From Macrotrachela quadricornifera (Eukaryota; Rotifera; Eurotatoria; Philodinida; Philodinidae): DNA of 64,000 nt. Shown here in pieces: positions 10,517 to 22,000 of this stretch (its first letter is position 1; every line of letters begins with the position of its first letter). Location: assembly GCA_022393335.1 (NCBI GenBank), contig JAJEKB010021931.1, forward strand, positions 1,462,909 through 1,526,908, written 5' to 3'. A program made the position numbers and the translations under genes. The notes below the pieces were generated by a model, which saw nothing but the letters and a program-made list of their open reading frames with translations, was not told the origin of the DNA and did not search any database.

Positions 10517-11712
10517 TTCTTAACAATGACACCGAATCTGTGATCGACCGTATTTAATATCGTACAACCCCAATACCACATTTATCTGAAAAAATTTCTT
10601 TTATTCGGATCATCTTCATGTATGAGTCTATCAAATGGTGAAAGAACAGTCTTTTTTCTGAAATACTTCTCTTGAGTGAGGAGCGATATGAAATCAACAT
10701 GTCCTTGTGTTGTTATTAGGCCGGCTCCAAAAGGATTTTCTTACATGGCTGGTTCTTTCTATCTCTACATGTATGGGACGAGATTCGAAACTAGAAGTTC
10801 TAATAGTGAATGAAATGCGAAATGCAGTGAACAGTGAATATTTTCAATTGAGATGCATTAATTCAAACATGATATTCGATTCGATTCAAGAGACATGAAC
10901 AATCGAATATGTCAACAAATTTGTTCATTTGAAGCGATCAAAAAGCAGTGAACTCCAGAGTGTGTGAACTCCAAATTCAGAGCTCACCTATGCATCGACT
11001 TTCACGAAATACTTCGTGAGGACCTACTAAGCTGCCCCAATTTTTTTTTGTCCTAAAACAGAACCTTTGAACTCTGTACCCCAGAAGTATCATTCCCAAA
11101 GCAGAACAATTGGATTTTAAGCCTGAAAATTCCAATGTTTCGTCATGGGAATATTCAAGGGGAGAAAAAGTGGATCCTTGGATTCTTTTGGATCCTCTTG
11201 GATGCTCCGGATTCTTTTGCATTCCAGTTTGGATCCTTTCAGTTCCAAGGATCCAGCAAATCCAAAGGATTCGAGGATCCGCTGTTATCCCCTTGGGAAT
11301 ACCATTTTCGGATCCAAATGTTCTATTTTGGGACTAAAGGTTTTTTGGGGAGCTCAGTAGTTTCTCATGAATTAGTTCGTGAAAAGTTGATACGTAAGTG
11401 AGTTCCAAATTTAGAGTTTAAATGTGGAGCTCACTTTTTTTTGACTATTTGAAGCGGCCTAAACAGCATAAAAATGTCATAATATCATCTATATTTAACA
11501 TTTCTTAAAATTAATAACGACGCAAGGACATGTTGATTTTATATCGCTCCTCACTCAAGAGAAGTATTTCAGAAAAAAGACTGTTCTTTCACCATTTGAT
11601 AGACTCATACATGAAGATGATCCGAATAAAAGAAATTTTTTCAGATAAATGTGGTATTGGGGTTGTACGATATTAAATACGGTCGACTACAGATTTGGTA
11701 TCGTTATTAGCG
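10517..11712. mobile_element. non-autonomous DNA element with long terminal inverted repeats
   Basis: Left arm about 10517-10720 and right arm about 11515-11712 are inverted copies of roughly 190 bp. Paired words include ACCGTATTTAATATCGTACA (left) with TGTACGATATTAAATACGGT (right), and the segment around AGAACAGTCTTTTTTCTGAA. About 790 bp lie between the arms with no transposase. The interior holds a second, weaker inverted pair (GTGAACTCCAAATTCAGAGC near 10965 against the GAGTTCCAAATTTAGAG region near 11400) and a GGATCC-rich block. Overlapping short frames at 10977-11401 come from that block. I found no certain target-site duplication, so the superfamily is unassigned. Confidence 0.78.
11165..11316. 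repeat. GGATYC-rich low-complexity block
   Basis: GGATCC occurs six times (11172, 11190, 11231, 11249, 11275, 11310), and near-variants GGATTC or GGATGC occur at 11180, 11200, 11209 and 11268. Between 11172 and 11209 the spacing is 8-10 bp, which looks like a degenerate decamer array. It lies inside the inverted-repeat element at 10517-11712. GGATCC is self-complementary, so the block can pair with itself. Confidence 0.7.
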
Positions 11713-11982
11713 AAAGCGACTGAAACAATGTGGCAGCATTGGTATTATATGGAAATATCTGACTACAAAAGAGTAATGCGATTGTAAACATTAGCATGTT
11801 ACGAAAAAAAAACAGAAATAAATAGCATCATGCAACACAGTTAATACATCACTAATCAACACTATTTAAAGAAGCGAAGCGTTTGAAATACTTTTTCAAG
11901 TTGTGTGCTAGTCTTCTTTTTCTTCTATATTCTATCTATACTCGTAGTCTCTCATTCTCCTTTCTCGTTCTGATGATTAGTA

Positions 11983-12069
11983 ATCAGAAAAGACCAACTT
12001 CTTGATGAATAATCAGAAAAGACCAACTTCTTGATGAGTAATCGGAAAATGACTAATTTCTTGATTACT
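11983..12069. repeat. three tandem copies of a 29-bp unit
   Basis: The unit beginning ATCAGAAAAGACCAACTTC recurs at 11983 and 12012 with near identity, and a diverged copy (ATCGGAAAATGACTAATTTC) starts at 12041. Spacing is exactly 29 bp. It lies just outside the left end of the large palindrome at 12110. Confidence 0.75.
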
Positions 12070-12109
12070 CATTTGCGTACCTAAGGATAAGAGTGAGGAT
12101 GAGAAATTA

Positions 12110-13101
12110 CCATACACATCGAACGTATACATATTTTTCGAAAATTTTGAAAATTTCCAACCTAACTTTCCTCAGCGTCATACTTATTCATACAAATTAG
12201 TGTGTAAATCATCACGAAAATTAAAATTACATAGAGCTCTTATAAAGTTATTTTTTTTCCTTTCTGCATGTTTAATTAATGAAGATTTGTTCCGTTCGGA
12301 AGCACATGGAATCATATTGTGCAGCGACGCAGCGAAGAAATAAAAATCAAAATGAATGAACATACAAATGCGCTTTTAATACCATACTACTCACTGATGT
12401 AAAAAAAATGATAAAAAATATTATTAAAATTGACTATTACAAGAAAATCAGGAAAATTTGATTCAATATTACCAAATTTTTGATTTTAATAGATTTTTCA
12501 AATGTTAATCTATCAATATTGATTAAGGCATCAAAAATATCGAATTTTAACACAGGCAAAATATCTGATTGTCTTGACTAAATTGATTTTTTTTATTTAA
12601 AACAGGTTTTAATCAAGCCAATCAGATATTTTGCCCGTCTTAAAATTCGATGTTTTTGATAGCTTAATTAATATTAATAGATTAACATTTGAGAAATCCA
12701 TTAAAATCAAAAAATTTGGTCATTATGAATCAGAAGATGTGATATTGAATCAATTTTTCCTGATTTTCTTGTAATAGTCAATTTTAATAATATTTTTTAT
12801 CATTTTTTTTACATCAGTAAGTAGTATGGTATTAAAAGCGCATTTGTATGTTCATTCATTTTGATTTGTTATTTCTTCGCTGCGTCGCTGCACAATATGA
12901 TTCCATGTGCTTCCGAACAGAGCAACCTTTCGTTAATTAAACATGCAGAAAGGAAAAAAATAACTTTATAAGAGCTCTATGTAATTTTAATTTTCGTGAT
13001 GATTTACACACTAATTTGTATAAATAAGTATGACGCTGAGGAAAGTTATGTTCAAAATTTTCAAAATTTTCGAAAAATATATATACGTTCGATGTGTGTG
13101 G
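12110..13101. mobile_element. 992-bp palindromic element
   Basis: Two arms of about 485 bp are near-perfect reverse complements, starting CCATACACATCGAACGTATA (12110) and ending with its counterpart CGTTCGATGTGTGTGG (13101). The centre is near 12596 in an AT-rich spacer (TGATTTTTTTTATTTAAAACAG). The arms differ by scattered substitutions, a few small indels and locally diverged patches. No transposase is present. The minus-strand frame at 12937-13149 is an arm artefact. It could be a fold-back transposon or an inverted duplication. The arms share no obvious sequence with the palindromes at 6.6 and 14.8 kb. Confidence 0.85.
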
Positions 13102-14224
13102 TGCAGCAGTGGACAATAATCTGATCGGTGAGAAAAATGACTGTTTCAAGCAGAATTTTGGCGTTCAGATCAAAAAATATTCCACTTCGTCTCATAATGC
13201 ACATCAATGAATCACAAATTTACGAAAAGCAGTTTATTTTATATATATAATGTCAATGAAAAAAATGAATAAGTAAGAGAAAAATCCTTTATTATAGCAG
13301 ATAAATCATTTCTACTAACAGGACAAATGATTTGAAAGAAAGGAAAAATGCTTTACTATATAGTGAATATATTGTTGTGTATTCCAGAAGAATGTGACTT
13401 ATGAAAAGGAACTTTCAAAATTCATTATAGGATTACGTTGTGGAATACTTTACAGAGGGAAAGATTATTCTTTTGATACACAGCATAATTAAATTTCTTT
13501 ATTTTTGTTTTTGTAGTTTTTTTATTGTATGACGACGAGTGATGAATTGGTTGTTTGCAATAATTTTTTTTCTATTGGTCGATTATCAGAGGTTTTTTAT
13601 ATTTTTTTCCACATTACATAAATATGTTGAAGAGAATAAAAACAATCGTTTTTTTACATACAAACAAATTTCCATTGCAGCATATGATATTTGATCGATT
13701 TCAGTCGAATTTTTCTGTAGCCAATCGATTAAAAATTACTTCAAATGTATGTTTCTCATCGTCTTTGTCGCAACATATTGATCATTTGACTTCATATTAG
13801 CAAATGCACAATGACAGAATGGGACACTCTAAAAAAACGTATGACCTGAAAACGCAATTTGGGTTTCCGAATTTGTTACTATCTGAAACCCATTCCGAGT
13901 TTTCGAGATGGGGCTTTCAACCATATAGAAACTCAAAACTAACCAAACAAGACCAATAAATTCACCCCTGATGCCGAAAATCCACTATAGGTTTCTGAGG
14001 TCCCAAAAGTCGCTCTCAGCTATGCAAAACATTCCTCCACCTCAAGCCATCTCACTCAAACGATTACGTAATACTATCGATCTAAATTTTTCCACCTACA
14101 TATCAACCGATCCTTGTTTACCCAATTCTTTTCATTCCTCACACGTAACCATCTCCTCGAACGCAACGCTAAATCTATCATATAAAATAGATAAAAACAA
14201 CCAAGTCACTTTCTACACTCATTC
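13102..14224. other. no firm gene
   Basis: AT-rich DNA. A 98-codon plus-strand frame at 13971-14267 starts with ATG but has no domain, no splice context I trust and overlaps a tandem repeat, so it is not called. Confidence 0.4.
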
Positions 14225-14425
14225 TATAGAAATTTCTTTTATTTCAAACTCTATGCCTATCAACTAAGGGACATCAAAATGAAAGAGGCCATTCCTATAT
14301 TGAATATATAGACATTTCATCTACCTAAAACTTCAAGTCCATCATCTAAGACAGAATATAACAATAACATCGATTTCTAGATTAAATATATAGAAATTTC
14401 TTTAATTTCAAATTCTAAGTCTCTT
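14225..14425. repeat. diverged 82-bp tandem repeat, two full copies plus a partial
   Basis: Units begin TATAGAAATTTCTTTTATTTC (14225), TATAGACATTTCATCTACC (14307) and TATAGAAATTTCTTTAATTTC (14389). Both spacings are exactly 82 bp. The middle copy is the most diverged; the third is cut short after about 36 bp. A short TTGC microsatellite follows near 14465-14483. Confidence 0.6.
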
Positions 14426-14837
14426 CGTTTTCTTGTAGAGAACAGTCTTGCAAACATACATTGTCTGCTTGCTTGCTTGCTTGTGTGTCCGCACTTCACT
14501 GATTGGTCCAAGAATAAGACGAAGATAAAAGGGATTATTTTCCATAAAATTTGACCAAGAGGTAATTGCCGATGGGGATTCCGAATCTGAGGTTAGTTTT
14601 TATTAACTATTTGTTTGTTAACGATGTATATATCCGTCAGAATAATTTTTATGCAAGAAACGAAGAATATAATTGCTTAAATGTGTTTTTTTGTATGATA
14701 TGGGTTGGCGCTAACATCATGCACCTACTGAAGCTCACTCTACTGATTCATTCTAATGCTTCATATCGATTATGTTCTTCACCCTTGCAATTACGTAATA
14801 GGAAGAGAAAAAATCGAATAAGATCAAGATCAGTTTA

Positions 14838-15598
14838 GGGTGAATCCGTGGAGTTTCTACCACTTGAGGGGGGTAGAGTATTCTATGGCAATATCCGGAA
14901 AGAAAGCTATTTTTTGATTTTAATAGTCTAGTCAGACGTAACGTCGTCGAAAACGATCTAAGGTAGCAATTAAAATCTTTTTGGACAGGTAAAATGTGGA
15001 GAACCACATCATTTTTTAGGAACACCTCATCCATACAAAGGGTATCTCATAATAACTGATAATAAATTGTTAATGATATTTTCATACCTTTGCTTGACAT
15101 AGAGGACTGAAATTTTTATCGCATGTATACTTAATAAAGATCTATTACTTCTGAAAGTTTCAACTCTCTAACTAAAACTACTAATGAAATAGGAATTTTT
15201 GTACTTGATTTTTGCAATAATTTCACAATAAAAATATGCAAAAATTTAGTAAGAAAATTTATGTATTTTAGTCTTGTCAATGTATTTCATCAGTAGTTTT
15301 AGCTAGAGAGTTGAAACTTTCAGAAATAAAAGATCTTTATTAGATATATATGTGATAAAAATTTCAGCCTCCTATGCCAAGAAAAAGTATGAAAAATATC
15401 ATTAACAATTCATTATAGGATACCCTTTATATGTGTGAGATGTTCCTAAAAAATGATGTTGTTATTCACATTTTACATGTCCAAAAAGGTTTTAATTATT
15501 ACTTTAAATCATTTTCGACGACGTTACGTCTAACTAGACTATTAAAATTGGAAAAATATTTTTTCCTTAAAAGTGGTAGAATCCCCACGGATTTACCC
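14838..15598. mobile_element. fold-back element, about 760 bp, core shared with 6581-7081
   Basis: Arms of about 370 bp pair from GGGTGAATCCGTGG (14838) and CCACGGATTTACCC (ends 15598) inward to a centre near 15224. Opposite-strand twin frames with FLKNDVV and FSTTLRLTRLLK reflect the palindrome. The inner part, from AAGGGTATCTCATAATAACT (about 15039) with ACTGAAATTTTTATCGCATG, matches the core of the element at 6581-7081. The outer arms of the two elements are unrelated beyond a short TTTTAGGAAC-type extension. No transposase or certain target duplication was found. Confidence 0.78.
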
Positions 15599-18500
15599 AC
15601 ATATAAATATTCTTCTGTCCTTTCAATTTTTTCTTTATCTATTCGCAAAACCATACGTATGGCTTATCGTGTTGGTTCAGTTTGAAAAAATTTATTGCGT
15701 GCACTAAACGTTTAGAATTGGTCTACATTTCATATATCAATATAATGGTATCAGATCTAATTATTGATTGTATAACAAGTCAATACAAATAGTGTTGATT
15801 CTTTTATTTTGTATAGGACAGATACTCGACGAAATCTACGATATCTATGTTGAAAATGCTCTAGACACTTCATATCCTAAAAAATATCTCATTTTTCATT
15901 AAAAAAAATATCCATAACAATTTTTTTTCTAAAAATGCTATCTATTTGGCCCACATTATGGACCATTTTTGACGTCATTGGTGACAGAACTTTTTCGATG
16001 GTTTTTTAACTATTTCGTAGAGGAGAAAAAGTTGTACAAAATATGTCAAATTCAGTCTGAGTACTCATACTATGACTGAATGGCAGTCAATATACTCTCA
16101 AAAATTGCCATATTTTTCGTTCAAAAAATGGTCACCTATGAACAGTATTTGGCAAATAATCCTGTATTAATCCATGCAAACATAATATGTAAAAAGGTAA
16201 TGTTGTTCAGCTTTCGACGATCTATCTTTTGGTATATAACACGAAAAATTTCATTAATTTCTTAGTAACTAAAAATACTCCAAGTTTATGAGCACGAGGT
16301 TTGATGATATTCCTTCAATGACCTCGTGAATGTTTGACACTAAAATTGAACTAACTCTTCACTAACTCTTCCAAATGTGCTAAAAGTTTGGATTTGGTGA
16401 TTTTCGATGATGCTGAACAAAATGAGACTATTAAATGAAAAAAAAAATTTGCCGAGTGCTTCGATATATGGCCTGATGCTCGATGGGCTCATGGATCCTC
16501 TCCTAAGAAGAGAAAAAACAGACTGTTATATATGGAGATTGAATTAAACATGTAAAACAATTAATGAAAGTTCGTCTCATCTTCACTAACGGCATCATAT
16601 TTTTTCAATTCAGTGATAATTTAATCAATTATTTATCATTTAAGGTTAGATTGCGCTCTGCTATCTCGCAAAAAATTAGTTCAGGTTTGGTTCAGTTCGA
16701 TTTCATTTATAAAAAAGTGGTTCGATATTTCTCTTATAACTACATTATACTGATTCAAAAAAAACTTGTTCAATTTTTCAAATTCTGCATTGTTGTTAGC
16801 TTTTATGCACATGCATATCTAGTAGCAGTCGGATAGTTATTATATTAATCAATTTTAATTGAACTTCTAATGCAAATAGATGAGCGAATAATGAAGAAAT
16901 TCATCTAATTAAGTAAACTATATATATATTCGAATATCATCGCTGGAAAAAATTTTCTGCATGCTCTCACAAGAGTTTTCTACAAAAACATGTACGTGCC
17001 TTCGCAAGCGACAATATAAAACTTATATACCTGTAAATTTTCATGCATGTATTTTCGAATATAGTAAGCTCTCTAACGTGTTCACATGTATTCTATATCA
17101 TAAGAATCATTGCATGTACATATAACGATAATATAGCGTCTATACATGTTATTTAGACTTTTACATTTTGACAATGGAGTCAACTTTGCTACACAATATA
17201 TATATATCCTTTAAATCGATAAATACATAGATCTTACCTGTCAATATCTATTCGATTATATTGTACACATTTATTGAAATAAATTGAGTTTTCAGTTATC
17301 TATTCAATCATCGAAAAATGATTTCATAATTAAAACAATAGTAAATCAACATTTCAATGTAATTTAATGATCTAATAATTATCAATAGACATCAAAACAG
17401 TTGATTGTACGAATTACTTGATCTTCTCATCAGTATATACAATAAACTTTGGATGTGTCTTAGTGATCATAAGCCATAGAAAGACAAGCGTATGTAAGAC
17501 ATTTACATCGAAATCTGATGATAGTCTGAAGTGTTCAAATATATTTAAATCATTAGAAAAAGAAGAAGACTTAAGGCTACGTTTTGTTTAAAAAATAGTT
17601 TTGAATACAATAACTCTTATGTATTAATAATGGAAATAATTTTCATCTGTTTGTGAGATATATGTAGATAAATTTTGATAATTGTCAACTTCACGTGTTC
17701 TTTCGAAGATATATCATAAATTCTTCAATATCTTGAATATTTATTTGATTCTCATATATGAATAAATTCGTTTCACATATTGTTCAGATGATTTTCACGA
17801 TTCTTGAATTCATGGATGAAGAAAATATGATAAAATACAAAGATAAATCATCATTTCGAAAGTAAGTAATGATATGTTGAATATTCTGCACAGAAAGTAA
17901 TCGAGAAATCTAGCGCATTACATAACCAACAATCAATTTCAGTTTATAGATATCAATATTACGACTGTACAAACAATGATAATTAATAAAAGAACATGCT
18001 AAAGAAGTAACATCTCAAAAAGGATAAGGAAGTCTTAATTAAGTTTTATCTTGATTTATATCAACGCTTGAATATTTATTTTTACTACAAAAAATTCTTT
18101 CGATTATAGCTTAAAATTGTTTTATTAATTAAATATTTACATGTATTGGTATCTACAATGACATAAGTTTGGTTTGATTCATAATAGCATTATGAATGTT
18201 CACTAGATCGAAATGAACTAACTTCTGATATTGTTGTCTATTGTAAATAAATATTGGAGCATCATGATTAGTTAATTTATTATCCATTCCGTATTAGATT
18301 CTATATTGTGAATGATATAGAATATGTTGGTTGAATTTCGACCACAAAACTAATTAAAAGCGCTAATAATAAAAGCTTTCTATGCAATTCTTTCCTCAGC
18401 ATGATGTCGTTAGTTTCGGGATGCACGACATCGGAAGAACGAACAACCTGACACAAAACAAATATGTAGATTTGTCATCACTGTCTTTCAACTCCATCGT

Positions 18501-19077
18501 AAGCATTTGAAAAAAAATACTATTGTCATTAAATAAATATTCAAAATCTAAAAGCAAAAACAACTGTACAAATTGCAGTAGATAAGATGAACACTGAAAA
18601 AATTTATATACTTAAAGTTTGATTAAACTTTAGATATAAGATTTCGTTTTAAAGTTTAAAGTTAAATTATAGAATTTTAAAATAATATTTAAGTTTATGC
18701 TCGTAAATGAGAAACTATGCTGGAAAAGAACATTTTCCCACATGTTCGTCTGACTCTCCAGTGTGCAACCGAATGGAATTCTTTTACTCTCTCTTTGCCT
18801 CATGATGAAAATTTTCGTTTCGCCACTGCTCAATACGTAGACAAAACATCACATACGGACATCTCTCGACACAATGTGCTTTATTCGTTAATTTATGTGT
18901 GTTTAATGACATCACTATACCTGAGAAAACACGCAGACTCGGTAAATATTTACTTACCACACTCATTTTGAGACTCTTCATAGAACATTTCAAACACACA
19001 ACGAATTTTTTACCAACAATAAAGTGATTTTAGCCAAATAAATTTACTATTCAAGTAACAATATCTGAAAAAAATAT
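15599..19077. other. long AT-rich interval without a recognised gene
   Basis: I found no domain-bearing frame, RNA gene or clear repeat in about 3.5 kb. Short dinucleotide runs (TATATATA near 16921 and 17200) occur. The last few hundred bases must hold the promoter of the VLIG-like gene, but I cannot pick a TATA box reliably. Confidence 0.45.
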
Positions 19078-22000
19078 ATGGCTTCAAATATTCCATCTGC
19101 CGAAAATTTGCAAACGAACAACCATGACAATGAACATTTTATTTTAATGTGGGTTGATGCTTCTGTGAATAGTAGTGAAGAAAATTTACGTGCACAAAAA
19201 ACTTTAGCTAAGATTCATAATCAATTTAACACATTTGAATCTGTTAATGAGTGTAAAGAATCTATTGAACAAATGTTCAAAACTGATCGAGCTATTCTTA
19301 TTGTTAGTGGTCGATTCAGTACAGAATTACTACCTCGTATTCATAATTTACCACAAGTATCAACAATTTATATTTTCTGCATGGAACAAGCAAGATATTT
19401 AGAATGGGCAAAACAATTTAATAAAGTAAAATAGTCTTTTCGTTTTATTTTAAAATTTTATTGTTTTCTTAGATCAAAGCGGTCATTGTTGATTTGGATA
19501 AACTCATTTCAACAATTCAATTCGATCATGAACAACGAATAAAGATGAAAAACCCAATACAACTTAATATTCCCGATATCAATTGGAAATCAGGTTTGTT
19601 ATAGAGATGTGCACCGGGCTTAAAAGCCGAGGCGGCGTTAGTGCGAACATGACGTTAATCTTAATACAGCGGCGACGACGATCACCACCCAAAAAGAGTT
19701 TTCGAATGGAGACGTTTTTCTTCGATCTTTTCTGAGAAATTATTATACTATACGCGGCTAATAGAAACCTAAATTTTTTAATGAAATTAAAGAGTTCTCA
19801 TGAATTTTAAAACTGTTGAGCATTTAAGTTTCTTTATCTTAAAATTGTCGGTGAAATTACTTACAAAATATTTACTCTTAAGCTGAAAAAAATAGTAAAA
19901 GTAAAATGTCAATTAGTCTATGTCAAATTTAGACAAGAGAGATATATTGAGTTTGTTGTAAGTAGGTATGGACCAGTAACATTTTTCTATTGATTGACTG
20001 AATATCAGTTTTACTGAAAAACTAGTAAGCTGACACTAATACATACCAACTTGTGCAAGATAGAGGCAAACATCTTGCTCAAAAACTGAAAAAGTAGCAA
20101 ATTTTACAAATAGAATGTTATACTACATCAGAGAATAGGAAAATCAAAATGAACAATACATGTCGCACATGCGACGAAAAGACAAATACAAACAAGGAGA
20201 GGAGTTTTTAAAGTATAGGTGAGCATATTGCTGATGTTTTTCTTTGACATAATAAGCAATAATTTTGTTTCTGAAGGCATTCTTAAATATATAGATCAAT
20301 CTACTTTGAAAATGACTATCTCAAAGTATCTTATAAAGAAATCTAAATTGGAAGCTTAGACTATTACTTATATTGTTTTCAAGTAAAATATAGGGCTTTT
20401 TGTAGTTATCTAATGTAAACTTGATGTTCACAGTATATTGTTGAGACCAACACACAAAATTACATTGAATCAGGCATTTTGAGTATAGATAAGTTTCGCT
20501 TTTGATTGGCATCAAATAACTTTTACATTTATTTTCTTCAATCATAATAAATATTGATTCTAATACTTGGATCATTTCTGAGAGTTTTTCAGAGAATATA
20601 ATTATCATTGTCAGCTAGCCTGATACAGCGTAAAATTCTTTACAAAATCACATGTTTTGACGGTATAGAATATACAAACTGGAAACGAGTCTAATCAGTC
20701 TTTTAGAAACACTCATAATTATAGAGAATTTTACGCTGCATCAGGCTACCTGACAATGATAACTAAACTTTCTGAAAACCTATCAGAAATGGTTCAAGTA
20801 TTAGAACCAATACTCCATAGACTGAAAGGCTAGAATCTGGAAAAATCCGATGAATCTCAGCCCGGAATAAATGGGAACCCACCGTTTCCTTGCCGTATTC
20901 TTCAACCTGGGTAAAGATTCGACTCTAATATAGAAGTGACTAAAAATAAATAATATCTAAATCTGATTAAGAGAATGAATTTTCTCAACCTGTCAATTTT
21001 TATTGTATAGAAAACAAAGTACCAAATATGACGAACAATGAAAATTCAGCTCGATACACTTCGACATATCTTGTTAATGCAGGTGAACTTCAATATATTA
21101 ATAACACAATGAGAGATATTGCAACTGAAATAGTTAATCGATTTCAAGGCGATCCAAATCATGACTTTAATACACTTATTTATGAAACTGTACAACCGAT
21201 TATGTATTTATTGAAACGTGAACAAAATCTGTCTGATTTTTGTGGACCATTGAAACGTTTACTTTTAAGAGAAAAGAATATTCGACGTGTAAGTCAACGT
21301 TTATTAATCGACACCATCATGATGAATTCAGATCGACTTCTATGTCGACGTTTAACATCTCTTCTAAGTAAACGTAATTCTGTACCAATGATTCAACCAT
21401 CTAATGATTCTATAAATAATCAATATCGTTCAATACCTAGCATCATTCATATATGGGATTACCATCATCCCATATTACTTTCTTTTGGTATTGGCCAATG
21501 CAAAGGGAAAACTTCATTAATCAATACTCTTTTTCATAGTAATTTCGAACAATCAATGCAAGATGAATATTTTTCTGGTACTATCGATATTGATTTCGGT
21601 TATCATTTTGTTGAACGACGTCCTATAAATATTGCTGATACTCATGGACAAATTTCAAGTGAAACTCTTAGCCAAATATCAATGTTATTCAATGGTTTTC
21701 TCATTCATGTCACATCAACATATTTATGTTCGAATGGATCGAATGTGATCAAATATCTTAAATTACTTTCATCTCAAAGTTATATTCTATTACTTATTCG
21801 TGATATTGATGATGAAAGTGATGAGCAAATACAGTTAATTGTTAAAACTATACATTCTATTTGTCCTAATTGTCGAATTTATTATTTACCAAATGTTACT
21901 GACAAAACTACGGAAGAGAATAAAGAAAAAATTGATGAAATACGTGAACATATCTTTCGTGATAAAGATCAACTTCAATGTTTAAATGAAGAATTAGTTC

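Noticed and set aside
10977..11401. Four overlapping frames on both strands
   Set aside because: Produced by the GGATCC-rich low-complexity block; open in several frames because of composition.
13971..14267. 98-codon ATG frame
   Set aside because: No recognisable domain, and its 3' end lies in an 82-bp tandem repeat.
14753..15685. Twin frames containing FLKNDVV on opposite strands
   Set aside because: Arm artefact of the palindrome, not genes.
20321..20608. 95-codon minus frame inside VLIG intron 2
   Set aside because: Partly formed by the inverted repeat; the other arm gives the same peptide on the plus strand.
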